Shown here in pieces: positions 1-8,399 of a stretch of DNA of 64,000 nt (position 1 is the first letter of the stretch; every line of letters begins with the position of its first letter). The translations under genes were made by a program, and so were the position numbers. The stretch covers positions 124,001-188,000 of the forward strand of contig NZ_BEWA01000011.1 in assembly GCF_003112535.1 (NCBI RefSeq), read 5' to 3'. This DNA is from Streptomyces rishiriensis. Its GTDB lineage: Bacteria; Actinomycetota; Actinomycetes; Streptomycetales; Streptomycetaceae. The notes below the pieces were generated by a model. The model saw only the letters and a list, made by a program, of their open reading frames with translations. It had not been told where the DNA came from and did no database searches.

Positions 1-2035
1 CGATGCCGGCGGTGTCGGCTCGGGCCAGTGTGTCGGCGAGGCGGTGGATGGCGTCCTCGAGGTCGACGCCGGGCGCCTCGACGAGTCCGTCGGTGTACAG
101 CGCGAGCACGGCCCCGGGAGGCAGCACGATCTCGGTGGTGGGGTAGTCGGCCGTGGGGTCGAGGCCGAGCAGGAGCCCGGGCTCGAGGGGGAGGACTTCG
201 GTGCGGCCGTCCGGGTGACGCAGGAGGGGCGGTGGATGGCCCGCGGTGGCCAGGCGGGCGTGGTCGCGGACCGTGTCGAGGGCGATGTAGGTGCAGCTGG
301 TGAACAGGCCGGGGTCGAGGTCGGTGAGCAGGCGGTTGGTGCGGGCGAGGACTTCGCCGGGCGGCGCGCCCGCGGTGGCGTGGACGGCGGTGCGGACCTG
401 CCCCATGAGGGTCGCGGCCTGGACGTTGTGGCCCTGTACGTCGCCGATGGCTGCGGCGGCGGTGGTCTCGTCGAGGCGGATGAAGTCGTAGAAGTCGCCG
501 CCGATGCCCGTGCCGCGGCCGGCGGGGAGGTAGCGGGCCGCCACCTCCAGGCCCGGCACGTGGGGCAGGGCGTGGGGCAGCAGTCCGGCCTGGAGGTTGC
601 GGGCGAGGTGGTGCTCGGCGTCGTAGAGATGGGCGCGGTCCAGGGCCTGGGCGATCAGTCCGGCCAGGGCTGTCAGGACGGAGCGTTCCTGCGGTGGGAA
701 CGGATGGGGCCGGTCGTAGGCGAGCACCATGGAGCCCACGGGGCGGCCGGTGGTGATCAGCGGAAGAAACGCCCAGGAGGCCATGCCGTCCTGGAGGACG
801 GCCGGCGGGTGGACCCGTTTCAGCTCCGCGAAATCGGCGAAGAAGCACGGGTTGCCGGTGGTCAGGACGTGGACGGCCGGGGTGTCGGAGGTCAGGGGGA
901 CGGCGTCGAAGCGCTCCATGAGGTCGGCGCTGTAGCCGCGGTGGCCGACGATCCGCAGCCGTCCCTCCTGCGCGGTCATCAGGACGAGAGCACGGGCCCC
1001 GAACGCGGCCAGGACCTGGTCGGCGACCCGGTCCACCACGTCCGACACGCCCACGGCCTCCGTGAGCCCGACGGCCAGGTGCGTCAGGGCGTACAGCGCG
1101 GTGGCCCGGCCCGGTTCGGCGGGCGGCGCCGGGTGGACCAGCCGCGGAGGCCGCGAGGTGTGCGTCGGCTCGGCGGGGACGACGCGCACGCTGATGCCGG
1201 TGGCGTCCGGGTACAGGTGGAAGGACAGCCAGTGGTCCGGGGGACGCAGACCGGTGAAGGACGTGGCTTCACGGCTGAGCGCCGCGGACCGGTAGCGGTC
1301 CTCGGCGACGGGGGTGTCCAGCCAGGGCAGAGCCTCCCAGGGCCGTGCTCCCAGCAGCTCCGAGACCTCGACCCCCAGGAGGTCGGCGGCGGCGAGGGTG
1401 ATGAAGGTGATCCGCCCGTCCACGTCCAGCGCGCAGCAGCCGCCGGGGAGACGCTCGGCGAAGCCGACCGCGGCCCGTGCCTCTCCCTCTCCGGCGGTAC
1501 GGACCGGCCGCGGAGACGGCATCAGCGGCTCGGCGCCGGGCCGTACCCGGCGTCCGCTCTCGGCGGCCCGCCGCAGGATCCTGCCCAGGCGGTCGCAGAC
1601 GTCCTCGATCGCCGCACGCTCCCGCGGGCTCAGGGCCGGCGGGTGCGAGGCGGGCCAGTGCAGCACGAGGCCGCCCCATACGGTCGGTCCCGTCGTGATC
1701 GGGGCGGCGGCCAGGGCGAAGGGGTGGGGCAGGACGAGCGCCATCTTGGGGTAGCGGCGCGCCCGTTCCTCCTCGCTGCCGATCCACACCAGCCGGCGCT
1801 CCCGCACGGCGTCGGCGACCGGGGTCGACTTGTCCAGGGCCACCGTCGCCCAGGGGACGGCGATCCGCCATGACACCCCGCTCAGCAGCGCCACCTGCAT
1901 CACGGGTTCGTCCGGCGTCAGCAGATAGACGGCGATGACGCTGGCGCCGCTCTCCACCGCGAAGTCGAGCGCGACCGACTCCATCGCCTGTGGGCCGAGG
2001 CCCGCGGCGGAGTCGGCGGTCGCGCCGTCGGTCAC
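1..2035 (-). CDS. SpoIIE/PP2C-type serine phosphatase with sensor domains (3' end outside window)
   Basis: The reading frame is open from a GTG at 2035 to the window edge (678 codons) and would continue leftward. The C-terminal part shows PP2C/SpoIIE phosphatase motifs: GGDFYDF, GDVQGHNVQAA, LATAGHPPPLL and LYTDGLVE. These contain the Asp residues that bind the two metal ions. Upstream come a PAS-like stretch (CALDVDGRITFITLAAADLLG) and a GAF-like stretch (VVDRVADQVLAAFGARALVL), so signal-sensing domains precede the catalytic domain. Known relatives dephosphorylate anti-anti-sigma factors in stress or development. The start is chosen because GGAGGAAGGGGG lies just upstream; an in-frame ATG at 1984 is the alternative. 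No kinase or anti-sigma partner is visible here. The gene is probably unrelated to the biosynthetic cluster. Confidence 0.88.
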   Translation of the reverse strand, partial: MTDGATADSAAGLGPQAMESVALDFAVESGASVIAVYLLTPDEPVMQVALLSGVSWRIAVPWATVALDKSTPVADAVRERRLVWIGSEEERARRYPKMALVLPHPFALAAAPITTGPTVWGGLVLHWPASHPPALSPRERAAIEDVCDRLGRILRRAAESGRRVRPGAEPLMPSPRPVRTAGEGEARAAVGFAERLPGGCCALDVDGRITFITLAAADLLGVEVSELLGARPWEALPWLDTPVAEDRYRSAALSREATSFTGLRPPDHWLSFHLYPDATGISVRVVPAEPTHTSRPPRLVHPAPPAEPGRATALYALTHLAVGLTEAVGVSDVVDRVADQVLAAFGARALVLMTAQEGRLRIVGHRGYSADLMERFDAVPLTSDTPAVHVLTTGNPCFFADFAELKRVHPPAVLQDGMASWAFLPLITTGRPVGSMVLAYDRPHPFPPQERSVLTALAGLIAQALDRAHLYDAEHHLARNLQAGLLPHALPHVPGLEVAARYLPAGRGTGIGGDFYDFIRLDETTAAAAIGDVQGHNVQAATLMGQVRTAVHATAGAPPGEVLARTNRLLTDLDPGLFTSCTYIALDTVRDHARLATAGHPPPLLRHPDGRTEVLPLEPGLLLGLDPTADYPTTEIVLPPGAVLALYTDGLVEAPGVDLEDAIHRLADTLARADTAGI

Positions 2036-2361
2036 CTTCCCCCCTTCCTCCGCGGGGGGACGACCGCTCGCCGCACGCCTCCACCGCGACACCGCTCGGT
2101 TCCGACGCCGGTGACCGCGCCGGCGCCCGTCTGCGCCCGAACGGCCCTGGCGTGCCGGACGGCAGAGGCCGCCTGGCGGATCGTCCGGACGGCCGGTACC
2201 GGCAGGTGCGGCGCGGCGGCGCTCGGGCCGCCTGTGCGGTCCTCGTCGGACCCTCGTCGTAGCGGGGCCGCCCTCCGGCACCGCCGAATTTCTCCCATAT
2301 GCGGACAATATGCGCACCGGGCCGTGATGTCACACGGGTGCCGGCAGCGATTGCGTGCCTG
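2036..2361. other. 326-bp intergenic region; only a weak promoter candidate
   Basis: No convincing gene is seen. The one AT-richer spot (about 2287-2314) carries two CGCATAT copies on the minus strand, spaced 11 bp apart, upstream of the phosphatase. It may be its promoter or an activator site, but no clear -35/-10 pair is present. Confidence 0.35.
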
Positions 2362-2925
2362 TCAGTCCTGCTTTCCGCGCCCGGTGAGCATGTCGCGCAG
2401 GCGGTCGACCAGTCCGGCGCCGGGCGCCAGGAGCTTGTTCGCGGGCGGGGTGTCCGGCGCGGCCGGGTGCGGGCGCGTCGGAGCGTGCCGCTTGGCCGAG
2501 CGGACCTTCTCGCCGAGCTCGGCCAGGGCGTCGGCGGAGCAGACGTCGGCCAGCATCGGGAAGAGCCGGTTCTCCTCGTCGTCGACATGGGCCGTGACGG
2601 AGTTCTTCAGCCGCAGGATCAGCGCGTCGAAACGCGCGTCGCCGGGCTGGCAGCCTTCGAGCTCCTTGAGCATGTGCTCGACCTCGGCGTGGTCGGCGAT
2701 CTCCTTGTCGGCGAGGTCGTCTCCGCCGTCGACGTACCGGCGCACCGTCGGGTACAGGTGCTCCTCCTCGGCCACCGAGTGCCGGATCAGCTCCATGGTG
2801 AGCCGGTCCGCCAGTTCGCGTCGCTGCCGGTCGGCCCCCGGCAGCGCCTCGATCTGCGCGAAGAGCTCGTCCACCTCCCTGTGGTCCGCGGTCAGTTCCT
2901 GGATGACGTTCCCGCCGTGTCCCAT
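2362..2925 (-). CDS. Hemerythrin HHE cation-binding domain protein
   Basis: 187 residues from an ATG at 2925, preceded by AAGGAG and GTGGAG. The N-terminal 140 residues have the helical hemerythrin-like pattern with the expected His/Glu ligands: TADHREVDELF, IRHSVAEEEHLYP, ADHAEVEHML and TAHVDDEENRLFP. These would hold a di-iron centre in a four-helix bundle. The tail is basic and proline-rich (about residues 145-187). Proteins of this family bind oxygen or buffer iron and redox stress; the exact role of this one is unknown. It stands alone, divergent from the monooxygenase gene at 3362, and has no visible link to the biosynthetic genes. Confidence 0.9.
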   Translation of the reverse strand: MGHGGNVIQELTADHREVDELFAQIEALPGADRQRRELADRLTMELIRHSVAEEEHLYPTVRRYVDGGDDLADKEIADHAEVEHMLKELEGCQPGDARFDALILRLKNSVTAHVDDEENRLFPMLADVCSADALAELGEKVRSAKRHAPTRPHPAAPDTPPANKLLAPGAGLVDRLRDMLTGRGKQD

Positions 2926-3361
2926 GTGTTCTCCACTCCTTGACGCTCCGAGGCCGCCGGGCGACCGGCCCCGTCCAGCGCTTCGCCGACGCGGCCGCCC
3001 AGCACCGATACCTGCCACGCGGGCACGGACGACCTCACGCGGGTCGGACACTTCACTCCGGTGGCGGACGGCTTCCGGCCTCTCGCGGGAGCGTCTGGCG
3101 CAGTGGCCGCCCGCGGCCGGAGCCGTCCGCCCTCGACGGTTCGTCTGCGCGCGGTCTCCTCGCCCTCGACGGCAGCCGTCGCGCGCCGGGGCCCCGGCGC
3201 GCGGACCACCCGGCCCACCCTGTTCCCTTGACACGACGCCTTATCGGTAACACTGTATCCAATATGAGTTCCCGGTCTGAGCCACCACCCGATTCCCGGT
3301 TCGTCGCGGCCGACACCACCACGCACGGAGGCCAGGAGGCCCGTTCCATGGAGCTCGACTC
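2926..3361. other. Divergent intergenic region with monooxygenase promoter at its right end
   Basis: This lies between the hemerythrin gene (minus) and the flavin monooxygenase (plus). Most of it is GC-rich and shows no supported gene. The last 130 bp become AT-richer and contain TTGACA at 3228-3233 followed by the operator candidate at 3246-3260. A five-codon ATG frame at 3348 ends at the monooxygenase start and is probably not functional. Confidence 0.5.
3246..3260 (+). promoter_or_regulatory. Putative TetR operator in the monooxygenase promoter
   Basis: GGTAACACTGTATCC has the interrupted palindrome GG-N2-ACA-N-TGT-N2-CC. It sits 12 bp after TTGACA (3228-3233) and would overlap the -10 region. 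Eleven of 15 bases match a second site at 5757-5771 upstream of the TetR gene, which supports control of both genes by that repressor. This is a sequence-based inference. Confidence 0.6.
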
Positions 3362-4954
3362 ATGAGCAGTCCGCAGATCATCGACGTCCTGGTCGTCGGT
3401 GCGGGTCCCTCGGGCTCCGCCGCGGCGATCGACCTCGTACGCCGGGGACTCGACGTCCGGATCGTCGACCGGTCTCCCCATGCCTTCGACGGCTCGCGCG
3501 CCAAGGGCGTGCAACCCCGCAGCCTCGAAGTCCTCGAAGACCTCGGCGCCCTCGACGACGTGCTGGCCGGCGGCAGCGTCTACCCCAGGCTCGGGCTGCA
3601 CGCGGGCCCCCTCGCCGTGCCGTGGAAGATGTTCCCCCACAAGGAGGCGACCCCGGACGTCCCCTACCCCAACACCTGGCTCATCCCCCAGTTCCGCACG
3701 GACCGCGCCCTGCACGCGCGCCTCGGCGAGCTCGGCCGCGAGATCGAGTTCGGCAGGGAGCTGACCGGGCTGACGCAGGACGAGGACACGGTCGTCGCCG
3801 AGGTGGCGGGCGCGGACGGCACGGAGAAGATCGTCGCCCGCTACGTGGTGGGCGCCGACGGCGGTTCCAGCGCCGTGCGCAAACAGCTCGGCGTCGGCTT
3901 CGCCGGGACGACGCACGAGAGCGACCGGACGCTCGTCGTCGACGCCTCGGTGACCGGTCTGGCCCGCGACCGGTGGCACATGTGGCCCGGCCGGGGCGGC
4001 AGGCTCATCGGCGCCTGTCCGCTGCCCGGCAGCGACATGTTCCAGTGGACGATCCGTCTCACGCCGGACGAGGAACCCCCGTCGGGGAAGGACGACATCC
4101 TCCGGCGGATCCACGACCACACCCACGACCGGCGCATCCGGCTGCACGACATCCGCTGGACGTCGGTGTTCCGGCCCAACATCCGCCTGGCGGAGAGTTA
4201 CGGCCGGGGACGCGTCCTCCTCGCCGGTGACGCCGCGCACGTCCACCCCCCGGCCGGCGCCCAGGGCCTCAACACCGGCATCCAGGACGGCTACAACCTC
4301 GGCTGGAAGCTCGCCCAGGTGCTCGCCGGAGCGGATGCGGCCCTGCTGGACACCTACGAGGCCGAGCGGCAGCCGATCGCCGCAGGGGTTCTCGGCCTGT
4401 CCAGCGAGAAGTGGGACGGCATCGCCAAGCTCGACCCCTCGAGCATGAAGCGGGGCAAGGACGAGCAGCAGCTCGCCTTGACCTACTACGGCGGCCCGCT
4501 CGCACCCGCCGACGGCATGCGCACCGGGACGCTGCGTACGGGCGACCGCGCCCCGGACGCCGAGCTGCGCGGCCCCGACGGCGCCGGGACCCGACTCCTC
4601 GACGTCCTGCGCGGACCGCACTTCACCGCCGTCGCCTGTGGCCCCGGCGCCGCCCGGGCCCTCGACGGCCTCGTCTGGCCCACGGCGGGCGCCCGGCTGA
4701 AGCGGCTCACCGTGGGACCGGCCGGCGCCGTCGGCCCCGCCTTCTCCGACCCCGGGAACACGCTGCGGCGGGCCTACGGCCTGACCGGCGACACGCTGCT
4801 GCTGATCCGTCCCGACGGCTACGTCGGGCACATCGCCACCCGGGACTTCCTCACTTCCACGCAGACGGCCGTGCGGGCGATGACGCCGCAGGCAGGGAGC
4901 GACCCCATGTCCCGGCGGAGCCGCGTCCACCCCGGCCCGGGAGACGTAGAATGA
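3362..4954 (+). CDS. FAD-dependent aromatic monooxygenase (PheA/TfdB-type)
   Basis: 530 residues. The N-terminus has the FAD-binding Rossmann motif GAGPSGSAAAIDLVRRG (about residues 13-29). The second FAD motif, GDAAHVHPPAGAQGLNTGIQ with the following DGYNLGWKLA, lies near residues 290-320, and the ARYVVGADGGSSAVRK segment near residue 160 is typical of the class. The C-terminal 130 residues resemble the thioredoxin-like tail of phenol hydroxylase relatives. Such enzymes hydroxylate aromatic or polycyclic substrates with NAD(P)H and oxygen. The ATG at 3362 follows GGAGCTC at a normal distance. The gene faces a TetR repressor gene (5031-5723) and both have the same 15-bp site upstream. This suggests a small self-contained detoxification or tailoring unit that responds to an aromatic ligand. 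A role in the neighbouring cluster is possible but unsupported. Confidence 0.92.
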   Translation: MSSPQIIDVLVVGAGPSGSAAAIDLVRRGLDVRIVDRSPHAFDGSRAKGVQPRSLEVLEDLGALDDVLAGGSVYPRLGLHAGPLAVPWKMFPHKEATPDVPYPNTWLIPQFRTDRALHARLGELGREIEFGRELTGLTQDEDTVVAEVAGADGTEKIVARYVVGADGGSSAVRKQLGVGFAGTTHESDRTLVVDASVTGLARDRWHMWPGRGGRLIGACPLPGSDMFQWTIRLTPDEEPPSGKDDILRRIHDHTHDRRIRLHDIRWTSVFRPNIRLAESYGRGRVLLAGDAAHVHPPAGAQGLNTGIQDGYNLGWKLAQVLAGADAALLDTYEAERQPIAAGVLGLSSEKWDGIAKLDPSSMKRGKDEQQLALTYYGGPLAPADGMRTGTLRTGDRAPDAELRGPDGAGTRLLDVLRGPHFTAVACGPGAARALDGLVWPTAGARLKRLTVGPAGAVGPAFSDPGNTLRRAYGLTGDTLLLIRPDGYVGHIATRDFLTSTQTAVRAMTPQAGSDPMSRRSRVHPGPGDVE

Positions 4955-5030
4955 GCCGCCTGCCGCTGCGCGGCGCGCAGGTCGTCACGACGGCGCCGGA
5001 CCGGACCGCGGGCCCGCACCGCCTGCCCGG

Positions 5031-5723
5031 TCAGACGTCGTCGCGCAGGCGGGCGAGCCCGCTGAGAAGCAGGTCGAGGCCGAAGGAGAACTCGTCCTCG
5101 ATCGGAACGGGCATCGACCCGGCAACGGCGAGGGTCGCCGGGTACAGGTTCGGATCCACGCTGTGGAAGACCGCGGACGGGTCCGCGTCGCCGAGTGGCC
5201 CCGCGCCGCCCTGTCCGTCGGCCTGGATGGCGAATCCGAGGACATAGCGGGCCAGCGTCGCGTACGCGTGCGCGGCCACCGGCGGCGGGAAGCCGCTGCC
5301 GAGCAGCACCGCGACGCAGTGCTCGCGCAGTGCCATCGCGTTCGGGCCCAGGGGGACCCGCTCGACCATCAGGCGCGCCGCGTTCCGGTGTCCGGCCAGG
5401 GCGTCGAACATGGTGTGCGCGACCGTCCGCAGCGCCTGTTCCCAGCCCGTCGCGAGGAGTTCGCCGTCGTTCAGCTGCACGGCGCCCAACATGCGGTCCA
5501 CGACATGGGCGACCAGCGCCGCCCGGTTGTCGAAGTGCCGGTACAGCGTCGCCGTGCCCGAGCCCAGACGCTGGGCGAGCGTCCGCATCGAGAGGGCGTC
5601 GGCGCCCTCCTCGTCCACGATCCGCAGGGCGGTGGCGACGATGCGCTCCAACGGCACCGGCGGCCGTCCCGGAGAACGCCGAGCCGATCGCGCACCCGCT
5701 CGCGCAGGGTCGGCTGCTGCCAC
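5031..5723 (-). CDS. TetR-family transcriptional repressor
   Basis: 230 residues from a GTG at 5723, with GAGGAGG 9 bp upstream; two further in-frame GTGs upstream lack that spacing. The helix-turn-helix is at about residues 44-70 (LSMRTLAQRLGSGTATLYRHF). The rest is the helical ligand-binding domain with a TetR_C-like pattern (YATLARYVLGFAIQ). It lies convergent to the flavin monooxygenase, leaving 76 bp between their stops. A site like the one in the monooxygenase promoter lies 34 bp before this start, so autoregulation plus control of the monooxygenase is the likely scheme. The ligand is unknown. Confidence 0.9.
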   Translation of the reverse strand: MAAADPARAGARSARRSPGRPPVPLERIVATALRIVDEEGADALSMRTLAQRLGSGTATLYRHFDNRAALVAHVVDRMLGAVQLNDGELLATGWEQALRTVAHTMFDALAGHRNAARLMVERVPLGPNAMALREHCVAVLLGSGFPPPVAAHAYATLARYVLGFAIQADGQGGAGPLGDADPSAVFHSVDPNLYPATLAVAGSMPVPIEDEFSFGLDLLLSGLARLRDDV

Positions 5724-5756
5724 GGAACGTCCCACCTCCTCGGCCTGCACCTTGAC

Positions 5757-5771
5757 AGCTACACCGTATCC
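5757..5771 (-). promoter_or_regulatory. Putative autoregulatory TetR operator
   Basis: AGCTACACCGTATCC (plus-strand reading) shares 11 of 15 positions with the site at 3246-3260, including ACAC and GTATCC. It ends 34 bp from the TetR start codon, where an autorepressor would act. Confidence 0.55.
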
Positions 5772-5829
5772 GGAACGAAGGCCCCCGCCCGGGAAACCCC
5801 CGCGGCGCGAAGAGGCGCGAGCCGCACGT

Positions 5830-5964
5830 TCAGTCGCCCGGCGCCCTGCGCGGATACGGGTCGGTGAAGCGCCGGCCGGGGTCGAGCCGGTCGTGCAGTG
5901 CGGTGAACTCGCCGAAGCGGGGGCAGACGCCGGCGAGGCTCTGGACCCTGCCCACGTGTCCGCG
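5830..5964 (-). pseudogene. Remnant: C-terminus of an FAD-linked sugar-lactone oxidase
   Basis: An open 44-codon stretch ends at a TGA (5830-5832) and is closed upstream by an in-frame stop (5965-5967). It encodes GRVQSLAGVCPRFGEFTALH followed by DRLDPGRRFTDPYPRR. This matches the extreme C-terminus of D-arabinono-1,4-lactone/L-gulonolactone oxidases (PxFxxFxxLRDRLDPxRxFxNPY) as known from the family. No start codon, FAD domain or remaining body is present, so this is a gene remnant. Confidence 0.7.
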
Positions 5965-6050
5965 TCAGCCGCAGTGCCGGCGGGCACGCAGAGCGGCCCA
6001 GTGGCGCAGGCGCTCGGTGATCTGGGCTTCGTAACCGTCAGAGGGCAGGG

Positions 6051-6344
6051 GCCCTGCGAGCCGCGGGCGTCGACCATCCCCGCGTCGACGACGGGACGAT
6101 CGCCGACCAGGTGCGCGAGCTGATGCCGGACGGCGTCGACGCCGCACTGGAGCTGGTGGGCTGCTCGATCCTCGCCGACACCCTGCGCACCGTCCGCCGG
6201 CACGGCACGGTCTGCTTCACCGGTGCCCTGGCGGGCCAGTGGACGAGCCCCGGCTTCACCCCGTTCATGATCCCGGGCGGGGTGCGGCTGACCTCCTACC
6301 GCGGCCAGGCCGACGACCTCCCGGCCGACGTCCAGGCCGCGCAC
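6051..6344 (+). pseudogene. Remnant: internal part of a zinc-type quinone oxidoreductase
   Basis: About 98 codons in one frame read ALRAAGVDHPRVDDG, then VRELMPDGVDAALELVG, then TVRRHGTVCFTGALAG and FTPFMIPGGVRLTSY. This is the NADPH-binding region of medium-chain NADPH:quinone oxidoreductases. The N-terminal catalytic part is missing and similarity stops near 6344 before the normal C-terminus. With the oxidase remnant at 5830-5964 it marks a decayed stretch between the TetR and hydrolase genes. The rest of 5724-6502 holds nothing recognisable. Confidence 0.68.
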
Positions 6345-6502
6345 GTCGGACCGGGCGCGCTGCCCGACGCCCGGCTTCGGCGTCGCCGTGTTCCATGGGG
6401 CGCGTGGCGGACCGTTTCCATGGCCGTGCACCTTTCCGGGTCGGCCCGGCCGCCGGTCGTGGTCAGGATCCCGGACGGCCCGGGGCCCCTGGCGGGCGCG
6501 GG

Positions 6503-7774
6503 TTACCGGACGAAGGTGATCGGGTACTTCGACGCGCCGCCGTCCAGGAGATGGTCGTCGCGGCCCTTCAGGAACCGGTCGAAGAAGGAGGCCACCAGCG
6601 CCCGGTTCGCCGCCACCGCCCGGCGCGAGTCGACCGTCCCCACCGCCGCGGCCAGCGTCGCGGCCGGCACCCGGCCGGCCAGCTGCGGCAGCAGCGCCTC
6701 GGCATCGGTGAACGACGCGTGCGCGGAGTCGTCCAGCGTGACATCGGCCTTCCAGCCGCGCTGGTGCTGCCAGAACGACGCCCATGACGGCTCGCGGTGC
6801 ACGTCGCTGCCGTCGGCCGCGGAGCTGCTGCCCATCAGCAGGAACGGCCGGTCCAGCCCGTGCAGCGCGACCTCGCTCAGGTTGCTGCCGTCGGGCTTGA
6901 CGGAGTACTCCAGGGTGCCGTCCATGTTGACGCCGGCCTTGATCCGCGGATCGCCGTACATCACGTTCGCCGCCGTGAACCCGCCGCCGGAGTGCCCGAG
7001 CATGCCGATCCGGTTCAGGTCCATGACGCCGGTCAGCCGGTGCGGCAGGCTCGCCAGCCGGTCGAGCACGAGCTCGGTGTCGGCCACGCGTGCGCCCATC
7101 AGCTTCGTGAAGAACGCCAGGGTCGTGCCGTTCTCGAACGCCTGGGTCCAGGCCGCCGTCAGCGGCCCGTTGCCGACCAGGTGACCGTCCGGGAACTGCA
7201 CCGCCGGCGCCTCCCCGGTGTGGTCGACGGTGACCACCACGAAGCCGCGCGAAGCGAGGTCCTCGACCAGCGACACGTTCCAGTCCCGCGGGTCCCCGGC
7301 GCCGGGCGAGTACAGGACGACCGGGAAACGGCCCGGCGCCGCCTCGGCGTCCTTCACCGAGTGCGTCCCGGTCGCGGCCCAGTCCACCAGACCCGCGGGC
7401 AGCTCATCGCCCTCCTCGACCGCCGCACCGACCGCCGCGGCCACCGCCGGCGGGAACTGCTTCGTGAACGGCCGGCCCCCGGTGTGCGCCGCCGGATAGA
7501 AGACGCTGATCATCAGCTCGCGGTAGGACCTGTCGGGCGCCCACGGGTCCGCCCGCTCGTCGTCGACGAGCCGGAAGACCGACTCACCGGTGGCATGGCG
7601 GCCGCGGGGCGCGGGGAGCGTGAGCGTCCGCCCCTTCGCGGGGTCCGACGACACGGACGGCTCGGGCGCGGCGTGCGAGGAGGGGCCGGCCGAAGCCGGG
7701 AGCGCGGTCGAGACGGCGAGACCGGCGACGACGACCCCGACCAGAGAAACGGCGACGAGACGAGAGCTGCGCAT
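6503..7774 (-). CDS. Secreted alpha/beta hydrolase (PAF-acetylhydrolase/cutinase-like)
   Basis: 423 residues. The N-terminus is a clear signal peptide: MRSSRLVAVS, a hydrophobic core, then STALPASAGPS with cleavage probably after ASA. The nucleophile elbow GHSGGG is near residue 250 and VDHTGEAP near residue 170. A C-terminal DDSAHASF supplies the likely catalytic His. The overall pattern (YSPGAGDPRDWN, SRGFVVVTVDHTG, MLGHSGGGFTAANVM) fits extracellular esterases related to platelet-activating-factor acetylhydrolase. The ATG at 7774 follows GAAGGA. It stands alone and is unlikely to belong to the cluster, although an extracellular esterase acting on the product cannot be excluded. Confidence 0.88.
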   Translation of the reverse strand: MRSSRLVAVSLVGVVVAGLAVSTALPASAGPSSHAAPEPSVSSDPAKGRTLTLPAPRGRHATGESVFRLVDDERADPWAPDRSYRELMISVFYPAAHTGGRPFTKQFPPAVAAAVGAAVEEGDELPAGLVDWAATGTHSVKDAEAAPGRFPVVLYSPGAGDPRDWNVSLVEDLASRGFVVVTVDHTGEAPAVQFPDGHLVGNGPLTAAWTQAFENGTTLAFFTKLMGARVADTELVLDRLASLPHRLTGVMDLNRIGMLGHSGGGFTAANVMYGDPRIKAGVNMDGTLEYSVKPDGSNLSEVALHGLDRPFLLMGSSSAADGSDVHREPSWASFWQHQRGWKADVTLDDSAHASFTDAEALLPQLAGRVPAATLAAAVGTVDSRRAVAANRALVASFFDRFLKGRDDHLLDGGASKYPITFVR

Positions 7775-7894
7775 GGGAGGTTCCTTCAGGTGCGGCGCTG
7801 CGGTGTGCGGACCCGTCGACCTTCGCAACGCACTCCCCCGTGCGCCATCGTGCTGCCAGGCGTTTCACCCCTGGGGAAAGCCGTACCGCCACAG

Positions 7895-7946
7895 GGCGAA
7901 ACCGCTTCCGGCCGACCGCGCCCGTCCGGCCGGAAGCGGTTTCGCC
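7895..7946. terminator. Strong hairpin: 20-bp perfect arms, 12-nt loop
   Basis: The left arm (7895-7914) begins GGCGAAACCGCTTCC and is exactly complementary to the right arm (7927-7946). No T-run follows. It lies upstream of both flanking divergent genes, so it does not end either of them. It could insulate them, block antisense readthrough, or be a remnant of a lost gene end. Confidence 0.6.
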
Positions 7947-8206
7947 TCCGACCGGGGCGCGGATCCCATGTCGCGCGCACTCCACGGGACCGCGCGTCCA
8001 CGGCGCGCCTCGAAGGATCTTTCCTGAACGATCGCATCGCGCCAGGGAGCCAAAAGTGACGCAAACTCGTGTACGCCTTTCGCGAATAATCTGACACAAA
8101 GCGACATCAACGCGACCGAGCGTCCCCGCGTGCACCCCCGACGCCACCGTGTTTACCAGTCATTTCAGCGGACGGCCCACCCCTTGCGCCCCACCGGACA
8201 CAAATC

Positions 8207-8221
8207 GGAATTACTAATTCC
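8207..8221. promoter_or_regulatory. Perfect 15-bp palindrome upstream of the FNR/CRP-type regulator gene
   Basis: GGAATTACTAATTCC is a perfect 7-1-7 inverted repeat in an unusually AT-rich patch about 180 bp before the regulator start. It is a candidate operator for an unidentified DNA-binding protein. It differs from the GCTCA-N4-TGAGC motif in the cluster promoters. Confidence 0.45.
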
Positions 8222-8399
8222 AGCGAATCCACCGCGCCGCGCGGCAACGTCCCAACAGGTTACGGTCAATTGCAGCCAACATGGCCCGCAGCCCTACCAC
8301 TGTCCGGGTCCCATGTCTTAGATTCGGCGCAGGAATTCGATCACGGCTGACGGTTTTCACCAGGAGCTTTGCCGACCGAAGTCGATCACCGGGAGCAGA

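Larger units (their letters stand above)
7775..8399. other. 625-bp divergent intergenic region, AT-richer on the right
   Basis: This lies between the hydrolase (minus) and the FNR/CRP-type regulator (plus). It contains a 20-bp perfect hairpin (7895-7946) and a perfect 15-bp palindrome (8207-8221). From about 8040 to the regulator start the base composition is distinctly richer in A+T than elsewhere in the window. No gene is supported here. Confidence 0.6.

Noticed and set aside
44..1873. 609-codon open frame on the plus strand
   Set aside because: It is antisense to the phosphatase, whose minus-strand frame has clear PP2C motifs; the plus translation is low-complexity Gly/Arg/Val without any domain. 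Long antisense frames are expected at this GC content.
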